Counted from the first letter of the stretch, positions 32,295 through 44,329 are shown. The stretch is DNA of 64,000 nucleotides from Strongylocentrotus droebachiensis (GCA_035222895.1 JAVYIG010000898.1:62001-126000), one strand, 5' to 3'. Numbers and translations are program-made. The notes: generated by a model not told the origin, from the letters alone.

Positions 32295-32544
32295 TAATGT
32301 CATATCACTTTAAGTTAAAGTCAGTAGTTTTTAAAATAAATGAAAATAACATAAAACCTCACTATTATATCAGTAATATCAGAAACTGAAAGAACAAAAT
32401 TACAAGCAATCTTGACAACATCGGACTACAAAAATAATAATAATTACGCATCCCGAAAGCTTTAAATCTTTAAATCAGCATATTTTGTAAATTCATTAAC
32501 ATGCAGATATAAGTGTTAACAACAACAAGCAAACCCGTTAATAG

Positions 32545-32622
32545 CAGTGATGCAAAGTGGTCTTGTGGATAAGACTGATCGCTTCACAAGGCAATGTCCT
32601 TGGTTCGACTCCCAGCTTCTAT
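32545..32622 (+). ncRNA. tRNA-like module 1, family F
   Basis: Reads GTGGTCTTGTGGATAAGAC (A-box with a GTCT/AGAC D-stem), an anticodon-loop-like CTTCACAAG, then TTGGTTCGACTCCC (B-box), followed by T-runs. A related copy lies on the minus strand at 45795-45870. Its loop recalls tRNA-Val, but the acceptor and T-stems do not close, so it is tRNA-derived. Confidence 0.55.
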
Positions 32623-32849
32623 TTTATTTTTTTTATTTTTTTTCTTCACCCCATGATATTGACTTATACATCGCTTTTTTTAAGGGGACAACCCCCCCAC
32701 ACACACAAACACCTCCTAAACAAAGGAGTAAATAACATGTGATACTCTTTTTTTTTTTAAAACAAGCGACTCTCTGAATTAGTTAGAATACGTCTTTTGC
32801 TACATCTACACGATAAGTATCAATATGAAAAAATACATAGAGATTGGCA

Positions 32850-32930
32850 GTGTGACACATTTAGTCTAATGGATAGGCAATTGCCTGTTAACTGGAAGGT
32901 ATCGAGTTCGACTCCCAGTTAGTGATTTTT
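32850..32930 (+). ncRNA. tRNA-like module 2, family F
   Basis: TTTAGTCTAATGGATAGGCAA (A-box), anticodon-loop-like CTGTTAA (as in tRNA-Asn) and GAGTTCGACTCCC (B-box), followed by a T-run. It is the same module as 25470-25545, with different loop bases. Confidence 0.55.
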
Positions 32931-33589
32931 TTTATCTTTGAAAAAGAAAACTGACGTTAAACCGCTTTTTACCTCACTCAAAGTCCATATTTATTGCTAT
33001 TCTTTTAATTGTTCGATACATTGAGCTTGCAAATAACTTGTAAACAAAGAATACGCTCAGTGGAGGCGGGGGGGGGGGGAGGGGAGGCGGGGGGGGGGGG
33101 GGGGGGGGGGGGGGGGGCGGGGGGGGGGTAGTGACTCCTCATTTTTTTTGGGGGGCCCTTGAACGTGTTTTTAAACTTTTTTCCAGGGGTCCAAGCCCCC
33201 CCCCCCCCCCCCCCCCACCCCTGGTCGTCAGCTAGCTGACGCTTAACGGGTGAGGGAGCTAATTTTGGTTAATAAAAAGATCTTACATTATTTTGTCTGA
33301 CACATTTTTAGTTGGCCCACCCCTAACAATACGAGTCAGGGTACTATTAAAAATGGCAGGGTCTTTTCATGGGGATGTTATTGGTTAGTGCATGCGGACA
33401 GTGATGTCAACAACATAGACTATAACAATAATGACTATTTTTCATTATTTTTTTTCACTTTATACTTTAACATAATCTGCTCGAAATATGACGAAACAGC
33501 TAAATAGGGAGGGGAAAAAACGAGGATATAACAAAATATCTTACAAGCTATATATATAGCTCAGGGACGGCGGTGCGACTTCCAAAGTG

Positions 33590-34600
33590 GGAGGGGGGGG
33601 GGGGCATTTACCAACAAAAAAGGGCACCAACAAAGGGAAATCCCAAAGGTGAAAATATACAATTTTTTAGACATAATCGGTAGATACCCCTACATTGTGA
33701 TTACATTATAAGTGATGATTTCAATATTTGTTTCTCTTTATACGTATCATAGGCCTACAAAATATCATATTTTGCAGTTGGGTGTGATGGTGTGAAAATT
33801 CACTTTGTAGTGATAGTGCGAAAAAATACAACTTATAAAGAAGGAAAAACCCAATCCCGATAGGGTTTATAAGCACATTCTCATAACTGAAGACTGAAAA
33901 GACATTTTATAGGTAACATGATTATTTCATCTATAAATGCGAGCGAAATTTCTCTTAGTCGCTTAAAATTAGGAACTTGTTTAATGTGATAGAAAAGGGG
34001 ATACTTAGCAAAAAAAGATAAGACACCTAATAGAAAAGAAAATGAGTACGTGTCAAAGTACAAAGCGTAAGTTATCAGAGGTGAAAATGGGGCACTTCTT
34101 ACACCTATAAAGAGGCACTCAACACGAATGAAAATAAAGGCACTTATAAAAATGGGAGATGGACATTCGTCGTCGGAAAAGGGGCACCAATCAGATTTTG
34201 ATAGGGGCATTTATAACAGATAAAAAGGGGCTTTCATGAAAAGGGGGAAGTGGTTCTTATTAAACTAAAAAAAGGGACATGTTAAAATAAACGGGGCATT
34301 TATCAGAGATGAAAAGGGGTAATTATGAGAAGGGGAAAGAGCACTTATAGGAAGGGAAAATAGAATATATTAGAAAGGAAAAGGGGCACGTGTCAAAATA
34401 AAAGGGGCATTTATTGGTGGTGAAAAGGGTAGGCCTAAGTCATCTGAGGTGAAAAGAGCACTTATCAGGAGGGGAATTGGGGGAACTTGTCAAACTTAAA
34501 ACGAGTATTTCTAAGATTTGAATAGGGGCAATTATCGGAGGTGAGAGGAGGCACTTATCTGAAGAGAAAATGGGCAACTACTGTAAGCCTGCGTGACCAA
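33590..34600 (+). repeat. Degenerate minisatellite, AAAAGGGGCACTTAT type (large block)
   Basis: A ~1-kb field of irregular 25-35-bp units (AAAAGGGGCAC, TTATCAGAGGTGAAAA, TTATAAGAAGGG). It is related to 23870-24200. Frames through it are artefacts. From 33241 to 33590, and from 34600 to 35134, I see no gene; the latter holds GGATCC-plus-poly-G/C debris common in the window. Confidence 0.7.
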
Positions 34601-35134
34601 GAAAACGCGTATGAATTTTCAAAAAATAATAGATTGGACGTGGTCCGCGCGGTGCCGCGATAAGGGGTTAAAAAATGTCAATTTTCAAGAAAAGGGGTAC
34701 TTTTTTCAAAATCCTGCTGTACGCGTTTATCTTTTTTTTTCTTAATCCCGTCTTATATATTAGATGCCCTGCAAGGGCGGATCCAGGGGGGGGGGGGGGG
34801 CGAGCGGGTCTTGGCTGCTAATCTGACGGTAATTTATAGAGTTAGGGTTATTTTTCTAGCCCTCAGGGCCAGACTAGGGAGGAAAAAAAGGGGTAATAAT
34901 CACCCTAATCGATCTTTAGTAGATCAAGATAGACGCCCACGATTTTGACCCAGACCTACCAAGCAGACGCGGATCCACGTGACGATTTCTCCGGCCCGAC
35001 CCCCCCCCTCTCCCCTGCCCCCCAAAAGGGTAAATTTAACCTTTTTTTAAACAAAAAACAAAAGCGGACCCCCTCCCTCCCCTCCCCCCCAAATAAAATC
35101 TATAAATATTTTCTCACGAATTGGGAACAAAAAA

Positions 35135-35986
35135 CATATTGCTCCGTTTAGTCTCATTTCACAACGCCCCCTATCGTCAGAGCATGGTCAGAGTCAGCAG
35201 CCTAACATGTTAGCCTATGGACGTTTTTTTAAAAAATCGTTAAAAATTCATTTTTTGTTTAAACGAAAAGCACATCCACCCCGACGTATGTTATCACTAG
35301 CTCTTTCATTGGAGCCCTCATGTCTCATTGACTTTTGAAAGTTCACCCACCGTAATTTTTCAAAATAGGTTGCAAGCTCGTCATTGCCTATAATACACAT
35401 GTGAAACACATGGAAAATGTTGTATATGCGGATCCTTTTAATGATTACGTAATGGAAGTGGCGAGACGGTATGGTTTGAATAACTTAGGCAGGTGAAAGT
35501 TATTGTATTGAGAAGGAAAGGAATGTTCAGAAAGGCATAGAGAGGGAAGTGGGCGTGGTAGCCATTCTAGCTTTGCACCTACATCAGTACGAGAATACAC
35601 CCGACGGCGCGTGGCCTGTACTTATAGCGCGCGAACACATCACCCCCAATGGCACACACCCGGTACCCTGCAACACAGTGGAACATTCTAAGAAATTAAA
35701 AAATTATCTACAAAATGGACCTCTTGAGTCATCTGAGAAGTAACTTACCCTATTCTGATTACTTCAATGAATGTCAAGATAACAATGGCTGCTTTTCCAT
35801 CCAAAAATAAAACTAGTTTGCAATTAGAAATAGTCAATTTCTCGATAATTTCACAAAATATATTTGCCGCCGCATTCAATATGACGTCATTGACAGCTGA
35901 TTGGCTAGTTTGGTAGTGACGTCGAACGAGCTATGTTTGTGCTGCAGTGATCGAGCGAGCGAAAATGAGACAATCGGAGCAATATG
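35135..35986. mobile_element. TIR element (MITE-like), copy 2
   Basis: Begins CATATTGCTCCGTTTAGTCT and ends with the complement of CATATTGCTCCGATTGTCTC. The first ~270 bp match 5591-5860 in reverse complement (CAACGCCCCCTATCGTCAGA, CCTAACATGTTAGCCTATGG, ATTTTTTGTTTAAACGAAAAG). The rest of the interior differs from copy 1, so only the ends and one side are shared. No transposase frame is seen. Confidence 0.72.
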
Positions 35987-36073
35987 AGTGCTCTTACCCT
36001 CCCCCCCCCCCTCCCCCCCGCTTATTCACCGATCGTCTGAGTCGGCACTGAATTTTTCTTCAAAAAATACTGG

Positions 36074-36077
<4 letters not shown>

Positions 36078-36113
<36 letters not shown>

Positions 36114-36245
36114 TCTTCCCCCCCCCCCCCCTCCCCTTATTCACCGGCCGGCTAAGTCGGCGCCAAACTTTTTCTCAAGATTTGCCCCCCCCCCCCTCTT
36201 GTCGCCGGCTGGATCCGCCCCTGCTACCAAGTCTCATGCCTATAG
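36078..36245 (+). repeat. (TA)n tract and poly-C/GGCCGGCTAAGTCGG debris
   Basis: A (TA)n microsatellite (36078-36104) is followed by poly-C runs and a segment (CTTATTCACCGGCCGGCTAAG) related to the interior of the hAT-like MITE at 42911-43360. The same segment in a shorter form precedes the (TA)n tract (36000-36060). Confidence 0.65.
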
Positions 36246-37339
36246 CAGGGGGGTGTTTCATAAAGAATTTATGTCTAGACATAAACCCCAAAGTCTCTCT
36301 TAAGTGTCCTACTTATGAGAGACTTTAGTTATGAGAGACTTTTCTGTTTCATAAAGCAAAGTCTACACATAAAAGTCTCTCTTTAAGTCAAAAGTCTCTC
36401 ATAAAGTTACGAGAGACTTTTACCTCTCGTTAGTGTTCAAAGTCTCCACATATCTTTCACATATTATCTATTACTACTTAAATTTCAAGAAAAAAATGAC
36501 ACTAAAGTATTATGCAGTACACTTGTAATTCCAATGGATGTAACAGATATATTTCAGATATTTATAGCATACTAAGGCAGTAAATATTAGTACTCCACTG
36601 AAAATAATTTGCATTGGTATTAAATAAACAATGGTGTAAGTAACAAATGTCACAATGAAATATCTTATTTTAATTTAAAATATCTAAATGAGAAGAATAA
36701 ATAAATATACATTTTTATATTGAAGCAAACGTAGTAACAAAATAAACATTCAATACTGTAAATTTCAACAAGGATTATTGCATCAAAATGTCAGTAAAAC
36801 AGCAAGTCCACAGGTAAATCAAGACAACGCACTAGTATTTATGTACTTTGTCAAAGATTAAAGTTGTACATCTCATCCGTAAATGCACAGGAAAAGCTTT
36901 AAAATAATTCCACACAATGTTTGTATTTATTTTAAATTATCTTAGTATTTATTTTGCTTGATGATGACCTACAGTGTAACTGTCCCTTTTGTAGGCTGAA
37001 AATATAAATGTGTGTAAATCAGATTGTAAACAAGATGTAATAGCATCTAAAAACTGCTCTGAAAGTATGGTGCAAATCTTATGGTAAACAAGAGCAATAC
37101 CAACTAAAATCGCCTCTTAAAAGTTAATAGAATAAATACTAGCCTCAAGGTGGAATTATATCAACAAGTGGAGAAGGAAAAAAACACACAAAATAGTCTG
37201 ATATTTCAGACCCTTCTACTGGACAGTGGTTTTGTGCCGAGTACAGCTAGACTCGATCAGTTTAATGCTGGCCATTACAAGAAGCAGGATATTGATGTGT
37301 ACAAATGCTAATGTGTCCTTCACAGCTCATTTTAATATA

Positions 37340-38095
37340 AAGTTAACATATTTTGATATTGCATGTACTTTTATCCTTCCTCTCACTCTCTCATCCCTTT
37401 TCTCTATTCGAACTTGCTACTTTTTCAAATTTCCTTTTCTCTTCTTCAGTTCTGGTCTTTCCTCTCTATTTTTATTTCACTCCCATTCCCCCTCTCTCTC
37501 TCTCTCTCTCTCTTTGCTCTCTCTGCCTCTTCCTCTCTTCTTCCTCCTCTCTGTTTCTCTCTCTCTCACTTTCTGTCTCTCCCTCCTCCTCTCCACCTCT
37601 TTCTCGTCTGATGATATTTTACAGTACAACATTCTATAATCATGTTTTTCTTACTGTGACCAATAACACCTAAGGAATTCCATTTCTTTTAAATAATGAT
37701 AAATTATAATTGGTAATTATAATTATCAGTATGTTGTATGTCATGTATTTCAGCAATATAATTATGTGCAATATTAACTGTCATGATGATTGGCATAGCG
37801 GGTTCTTCCATTCATTCGTATTTTGATATTGCATGTACTTTTATCCTTCCTCTTACACTCTCATCCCTTTTCTATATTCGAACTTGCTACTTTTCACATT
37901 TCCTTTTCTCTTCTTCAGTTCTGGTCTTTCCCCTCTATTTTTATTTCACTCCAATTCCCACTCTCTCAGCTCTATGTCTGTCTCTCTCTGTCTCTTTCTC
38001 TTTCTCTCTCTTTGTTCTCTCTGCCTCTTCCTCTCTTCTTCCTCTCCACCTCTTTCTCCTCTGATGAGGTTTTACAGTACAACATTCTTTAATTA
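37340..38095 (+). repeat. ~280-bp direct duplication with CT-rich low complexity
   Basis: 37345-37645 and 37820-38090 share TTTTGATATTGCATGTACTT, CTCTCATCCCTTTTCT, ATTCGAACTTGCTACTTTT, TTCAGTTCTGGTCTTTCC and a CTCTCTCT tract, about 475 bp apart. The Ser/Leu/Phe-rich frames here are translations of the CT-rich tract and not genes. Confidence 0.85.
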
Positions 38096-39425
38096 TCTGC
38101 TATTCTTACTGTGACCAATAATACCTATGGAATTCCATTGTTTTCATGTGCAATATGTTTATACATTATACTGTACTCATATCACATTTAGCATTTAGCA
38201 CACTGCCAATACTCCAATTTTAATACTTTTTAATACTTTTTAATACTCACTATACCTTCTGAATTGAATTTGTATTGCATTTTTTCACAATTTTCCAATG
38301 TTACAGTTAATTTAATTGAACTCACGTATCTGTATACACTTTATTTGTTTTAATGTAAACATTTATTCATTTTCGTTAGCAATATTTCATACGTTGTATT
38401 TTTTAAATAAAAAAAAAAAATCCTTTTTGTTTGTTACTACTTTAATGTTTTGATTTAAACATTTATTCATTGTTATATGTTTGTTCTCATTTGCTATGTT
38501 ATCTTTATATGTATATGTACACATGTTTTTGAATGCTTTTTATATTGATGTAAACTTGCATTTTTAGTCCTTGGACTTTTTGACAAGTCATGAATAAAAC
38601 CTTATTTGAATCTTGAATCTTGAATGTAGTTAATGGCTACCAACTAAAAACTCCTCTTCAAGACAGCAGCTCTCATTTGCACTCCTTTCATCAAATTCCA
38701 TGAAGTGTATAGTGTATTCTCCTGCCAAAGAGCTTTACCCATGCAATATAATATTTTGGGGAGGGTGTGCAAATGAGGGCTACCAACTTTAAAGGGGCTG
38801 TGTCTCTTTAGCAGACAGAAAATACAAAGTGGTGTAAATCATGATCTATAGAATTTGTTTTTGCCTACAAAAGGGAAACACTACCATTACAAGTAATGGT
38901 TCTCATTTAAACACTCTTTCCCCAATTAGATGATATTCCAACGTTACCTCTTTGGCATAAGAAAAACCCTGTTCAAATATTAAGAGCAAACTGACCAGTT
39001 GTTTAGAGTTGTTTAGAAATCATAAGTGAATAGATTTATTTGATTTTTTTGAAATAACAAATTGTGCTGAACACAAATAAAAGAAATCTCCTCGCTTCTC
39101 ATTTACAATCTACTTATCTTTGGCTCAAAAATTTCATCAAGTTTACACTCATGGCAAAGAACTTCCATCAAGGGAATTTTTCTAAAAATTGGAAAGGCAT
39201 TCAGTGCACTCTAAATGTATATTGAGGTTAAAGAGTATGTCATTAAAACTCATTACTGCAAAAGTATTTTGAAACGATTGTATATGAAGACGAATATTGC
39301 CAAAGTAATCAAAAACATTTTTTTAATGTAGGCTACTCAACATTCAATTATTGGTAAAACAGGAGGCTTGTCGAAGTGAAGGAAGAGCGAAATTTGATCT
39401 TGCGTCATAGAAAAAAAAATTGTTT

Positions 39426-39722
39426 TCAAAATCCTTTACAAATAATAAGAACAATGAAAAACAATTTAAAAATACAAATGCTCCCGGAGCACATGCAGGA
39501 TATCCTGCAAGCTCGAATTTTGCTCTTCCCCCACTTCAACAAGCCATCGACTGTACAAATACCCTTCACAACTTGTGCAGCATCTCCCCCCCTCTCCTCC
39601 TTCTCTTCTAGATTCTCTACTGCCTCTTCTTCATCCACGGCCCCTTCCTCTTCCTCTACACCTCCAATGGCGTCCTCCAGCATGTTGGTAGCAGCATTAT
39701 CCTCCTCAATGTCCTATAAATT
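39426..39722 (-). CDS. Possible exon of the 6.5-kb TIR element, acidic protein (uncertain)
   Basis: On the minus strand a splice-acceptor-like TTTTAATTTATAG precedes an open stretch starting near 39715 and reading DIEEDNAATNMLEDAIGGVEE then a long Glu-rich run. This is the only segment of the element with protein-like composition. It might be the tail exon of a transposase or accessory protein (acidic tails occur in HARBI1-like proteins), but no catalytic motif or recognised domain supports this. Two frames are open over part of the region and I cannot tell which is real. Treat as a candidate only. Confidence 0.2.
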
Positions 39723-40206
39723 AAAAGAGATTTTTTTTTAAAAAGAGTTAATAGTTATCATCTAACAAACTTTGTCAAGATAAAATCAACTATGTAAAAA
39801 ATATGTATAAATTGGGTATGTAAAACAAATCATTTATGCAGATCGATATCTGAAAGATTCGTATCAGGAACTACACGTTAGCTCGGGTATGAGCGGGAAT
39901 CTAGCACTTCTGCCCTAAAAGTGTCAGGAACTGCATCCATCCTTTTGTAGGTCATGCTATAATGCCCGGCACTAAATCTCACAGTAATTACAAAACAGGT
40001 CCAGGAACAAGATGCAAAATATTGTTGTTCCTATACTGTCATGGCCGGCATATTTATGTGCCTAGGATTAGGATACTAGGGACTTTAAGATTCGCACGAA
40101 GACAATAGGTCTATGCTTCGATCGACGTCATTTTAATGCACTGCCTTGAATGGACGTCACACGTATCAGTCCACGCAAATCTAAAAGTCCCTAATGATTC
40201 TGTTAA

Positions 40207-42209
40207 GGCCAAAACAAAATGTTTGGTTGTCCTCGATTCCTTTTCTGGAGTAGGGGCGGGCGGGCGGGCGGATATATATATATTTTTTTTTTTTTTCCCC
40301 ATTTTTTTTTTTTTTTTAATATTTTTTTTCCATAAAAAAAAATCATTGAAATTGTCAAGCATTTAAACAAACACAGTCTTTAAAACACTTTAATATGGTA
40401 AAAGACTAGTTTAATGTACAATGAATATCAAGACCAACACAGAAAGTATTTTGGGCTTTGAAATACAGCACCTTTTAAATCTCCATTGTACTACTTATAG
40501 CTACTTGCGCCCTCTATGTAGCAAACAATGCCTAATCGGTGACCATTGGTCCCCTATGATCATCTTTATCTTATATTCACTGAGAGCTGATTTGGTGAGA
40601 TAACCATCTGCCCAGTGACCTTGAAGGGTGGTCTAATCCCTCTTGTAAACTAGTACAGATGGGCTTTAAAATGAGTTTAAGAATGCTCAAAACCTGATTT
40701 GAATGAACGGCATTTTGACATAGAAAAATAACAAGGGAAACGCTCTCGGCGGTCTCGCCTGCATAACGCAATTCAATATGATAAACCAGAACGTCAATGA
40801 CGTACATTGTAGTGCTCATCCGCATCTCGCAACAACAAATATCGTGGTACACTTTTGAACTGGTCAAAAAATAAAAATGTGATGCCCTGGAAGGGACATA
40901 ATTTCATTTCATTTGCATAAAGTACCATAAATAATCAATGGAGCAAAATCTCAAAATTCTGTGTAGAAGTTTAGTGTTCCAAATTTAGCTCTACCAGATA
41001 AGGCAAACCAAATCAAAATCGGTCAAGAAATGAGGGAGAAGAAGCAATTTTTGTTATTTTTGGAATAAATTTGCATAAATTACCATAATTAATTAATGGA
41101 GAACAATTTCAAAATTCTGTGTAGACCTTTAGTGTACTAAAGTTAGCTCTACGATATAAAGCAAACCAAATCAAAATCGGTCGAAATATGAAGGAGAAGA
41201 AGCATTTTTGTGATTTTTAAATTATTTTTGGAATAAATTTGCATTATTATCATAATTAATCAATGGGAGTAAAATCTCAAAATTCTGTGTAGAAGTTTAG
41301 TGTTCCAAATTTAGCTCTACCAGATAAGGCAAACCAAATCAAAATCGGTCAAGAAATGAGGGAGAAGAAGCAATTTTTGTTATTTTTGGAAAAAATTTGC
41401 ATAAATTACCATTTTTAATTAATGGAGAACAATTTCAAAATTCGGTGTAGAAGTTTAGTGTACCAAAGTTAACTCTACCAGATAAAGCAAACCAAATCAA
41501 AATCGGTCGAGAAATGAAGGAGAAGAAGCATTTTTTGTGATTTCAAATAAATTTGCATAAATTAGCATAGATAATGAATTTCACGATTCTGTGTACAAGT
41601 TTTAATTCCCCCTCCTAGCCCTATCATATGAAACAATCAGAATCAAAATCGGTTGAAAAATAACGAAGCATTTTGAAAATCTTGATGATGCCACAACATA
41701 GTCCAAGTCTGTTGACCTGAAATGACCTTTGACCTTGACTTTGTGATCTGAAATTCTACTCACATGATTGGGGATACTTGATTACCCCTATAATCCAAGT
41801 TTCATTGACTAAGAACCTATACTTTAAAAATTATATCAAAAATTCAAAAACTTAACCTTAGGTTAAGTTTTTGATGTTGACGCCGTCGCCGTCGCCGCCG
41901 CCGCCGTCGCCGCCGCCGTCGCCGCCGCCGTCGCCGCCGCCGTCACCGGAAAAGCGGCGCCTATGTCTCGCTTTTTGCTACGCAGGCGAGGACAAAAATG
42001 GTAAGTTTAATAAATACCTAATTGCGTACTGAAAAGACAAAACTGGCAACGGGACGCTTTTTGATCCTTGCAAATGCATCAAATGGTATGTTGGGCATTT
42101 AAGATTCCTCCCCCCAAAAAATTAAATAAAAAAAAAAAAAAAAAAATGAGAGCGGCCCGAAAATGACGAGCGGGCGGTCGAGGACAACCAAATGATTTTT
42201 TTTTTGGCC
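40207..42209. mobile_element. TIR element (PIF/Harbinger-like?), copy 2, inverted and longer
   Basis: Ends GGCCAAAAC (40207) and TTTTTGGCC (42209) are flanked by TAA at 40204-40206 and 42210-42212. Its interior matches copy 1 (31432-32294) in reverse complement: GTTTAAACAAACACAG-type sequence at 40360-40380, CTACTTGCGCCCTCTATGTAG, TAATCGGTGACCATTGGTCC and AATACCTAATTGCGTACTG. It is longer because of a ~1.26-kb insertion at about 40733-41997 that is absent from copy 1. No transposase is seen. Confidence 0.83.
40733..41997. mobile_element. Nested insertion with ~180-bp tandem units and a (GCC)n tract
   Basis: Copy 1 reads GACATAGAAAAATAAAAATGG without interruption; here 1.26 kb lies between GACATAGAAAAATAAC and AAAAATGG. 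The ends contain TCTCGCCTGC (40755) and GCAGGCGAGG (41984), a short inverted pair. Inside are about four ~180-bp units (40890-41590; CAAAATTCTGTGTAGA, CAAACCAAATCAAAATCGGT, GAGGGAGAAGAAGCA) and a trinucleotide tract of GCC/GTC (41878-41945). No protein is encoded. Confidence 0.75.
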
Positions 42210-42910
42210 TAATAGACGGTACAAAGTCGAGGGTGAATTAAGTGACTGTAGTGCAGACTTTTTAGCCTTAGGCCACACACCAAAAGACACACATGGGACC
42301 GAGCAAATTTTGCAGACGATATCGGCCGGCAAAAATAACGAGGTCAAAACATGATTTAGTGATACAGTTTGCTATAATTCTCTAACAAATGTACATGATA
42401 AATCATTACTAGTATAACAGGGACTCTAATACTGGTTATTTACACTTTACACAGAAATACAGACGAAATTATATAACTTAAAGTCCACTTACCAAAGATT
42501 GCACTGTCTTGCAGCGGCGGTAAAGTGAAGTTTTATTCGCTGTTGACAAATGACGTATGCAAACGATATGCAAATTTTTATTTACATAAAATCACTCATA
42601 AGCTAGGAGAGTCTTCGAAGATCTTTATGAAACGAAAAATAATTTTCACGGGAGTCTCTGGTAGCTAAGAGAGACTTTCCATGATTTACACTAAGAGAAT
42701 TTTTAAGAGAGACTTTTTATAAAACACCCCCCTGGTCCCTTATATTTTGTTTTGCATAGTAAAGTAGTAACTGTCCATTGTACATTGTGTACTTTTTTCT
42801 AAACACTACTGTACCATGTAATATATGTAATGGATCAAATTTGAAACTTTTTTTTCTTCAAAGAAAGGAGTTGTGATGGCTGTGCATGAAACCCGTTTGA
42901 AAGTGTAGGC

Positions 42911-43360
42911 CAGGCGCGTACGCAGGATTTTTTCAAGGGGGGGGGGGGGGGGGGGTTTTAACATTTATAAATCGGGCCGAAAATTTCGTAACGACTCAGC
43001 CGACCGCTGAATAAGCGGGGGGGGGGGGGGGGGGGGGGGGGTAAGAGGACACTTTTTTTTTTTTTTTTTTGTCCCCAAAAAAATCGCAACGACTCAGCTG
43101 ACCGCTGAATAAGCGGGGGGGGGGGGGGGGGGGGGGGGGGGGTAAGAGGACACTTTTTTTTTTTTTTTTTTGACCTCGAAATTTGACATTTTGCTCCGTT
43201 GGGGGGGGGTAGGGTCACCTGTTTTTGGTCAGTTATGGGGCTAATTTTAGGGGGGGTTTTAGGGGGGGTTTTAGGGGGTTTTTTTGGGGGGGGGTTTATA
43301 CACATCAAAATACCAAAGGGGGGGTTAACCCCCCAACCCCCCCCCCTGCGTACGCGCCTG
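42911..43360. mobile_element. hAT-like MITE with exact 8-bp target duplication
   Basis: Ends are perfect 16-bp inverted repeats, CAGGCGCGTACGCAGG and CCTGCGTACGCGCCTG, flanked by identical 8-mers GTGTAGGC at 42903-42910 and 43361-43368. An 8-bp duplication and CAG-type termini fit hAT. The interior is poly-G runs of 20-30 bases, T-runs, and two copies of CAGC(C/T)GACCGCTGAATAAGC. It is 450 bp and non-coding, so it needs transposase from elsewhere. A diverged partial relative is at 59738-60153. Confidence 0.93.
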
Positions 43361-43368
43361 GTGTAGGC

Positions 43369-44329
43369 CTACAGGTTGATGTTATTGCTTCCCTTTTGAA
43401 ATACATTTTTACATTGTGAACTTTACATTAGAAGCGCATTTTGACTTATTTCACATTTTGTCAACAACTTAAATGGTTATTCCTATCGCACTTCACACTT
43501 TCGCACTTCATGCTTAAGGTGATACAATTTTAAAATACTTGTTTAGGAGTAGGCCTAGACTCTTTTGAAATACCAGTTTAGGGTGCGAATTCAGGAGGAA
43601 AAAAACACACAAAATCCTTATTTAGGGTACATGGCTTCAGAAGAAATCCTTGTTTAGGGGGTGTCAGGAAAACGTGTGGTCACGCATGCTTTCAGTATTT
43701 CTACATGACTGAGACCCCCGAGACATAAATATGCGTACCTTAAAACATAATGAGTGGGGGGGGGGGGGGGGCACATACTTGTAATCGATCGAAATTCTTT
43801 GGGGGCACGTGCCTCCCCCCCCCCTCGCGTGGCTTCTTTCCATGCCGGGGGTCGCTCCAGTCAAGTTGTTCATTGATACAGACACCAAGGAACTTTGTTC
43901 ATGTCTGTCTCTTTATTGAAACATCATCTAGTTTATTATTTAGATGTTCTACCTCTATAATATATCAAAAGAACCATATATTCAAATTATGAAGTCATTG
44001 ACAGTACCATATCATCTTTTAGATATATAAGCTTGTGCAATGCTGGATCAAAAACAGTGACTAAACTTCTAGACAAGGAAACATATTTCAGTAAATACAT
44101 AGGACTGCTACAAAAAGCTACTGAACCGCAGTGAAGTACATACAATTATTGCACAGCGCAAGTTGAGCAATGCAGATGACGTATCACGACGTCATATAAT
44201 CATGTTTATTCATGTTCTTGCGCTACCGATAGGAAAGTACAAGTTGCTCGCAATGCATGCCGGACAGGCGTATGAAAGATGACGTAATGCTATCGAAATA
44301 AAATGAATTAATATTCAAAGCAAAGGGCG
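43369..44329. other. Unrecognised DNA with poly-G/C debris
   Basis: No gene or clear repeat boundary is seen. A poly-G run lies at 43757-43770 and a poly-C run at 43817-43825. Confidence 0.5.

Larger units (their letters stand above)
30691..33240 (+). mobile_element. Repeat family F, copy b (longest copy)
   Basis: Contains the full order of landmarks: ACCCACAGTCTTGGGT, AACGGTATCACTTGAATTTCC, GAACTGTCCCGACATTTTT, CTACAGCCCCAGTAG, a GACAAGGAGAAAG region, AGACCCGTGTTCTATTCATT, CAGGGCAGTGGCC, [863-bp insertion 31432-32294], TAATGTCATATCACTTTAAG, tRNA-like module 1 (32545-32622), AACACCTCCTAAACAAAGGAG, tRNA-like module 2 (32850-32930), CAGTGGAGGC with long poly-G runs, and GGTCGTCAGCTAGC. No protein is encoded, so if mobile it depends on another element. 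The class is unknown. Confidence 0.7.
36246..42734. mobile_element. 6.5-kb TIR element (CAGGGGGGTGTTTCATAAA ends)
   Basis: The left end CAGGGGGGTGTTTCATAAAG and following AGTCTCTC repeats (36246-36440) are complementary to the right end ...AGAGAGACTTTTTATAAAAC then ACCCCCCTG (42600-42734). Both subterminal regions are packed with AGTCTCTC/GAGAGACT motifs, possible transposase binding sites. About 2 kb of its length is a later insertion (40207-42209). Intervals 36440-37340 and 38100-39420 are AT-rich and show no coding region. No clear target duplication is visible and no transposase was recognised. Confidence 0.68.

Noticed and set aside
32030-32389. Lys-rich frames over A-runs, and Gly/Pro-rich frames over poly-G/C (for example 43000-43308, 62045-62464)
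   Set aside because: They are translations of homopolymer tracts within transposon interiors.
37226-38114. Ser/Leu/Phe-rich frames of up to 137 codons
   Set aside because: Several overlapping frames are open over a CT-rich tract that is duplicated; there is no motif and no splice or start context.
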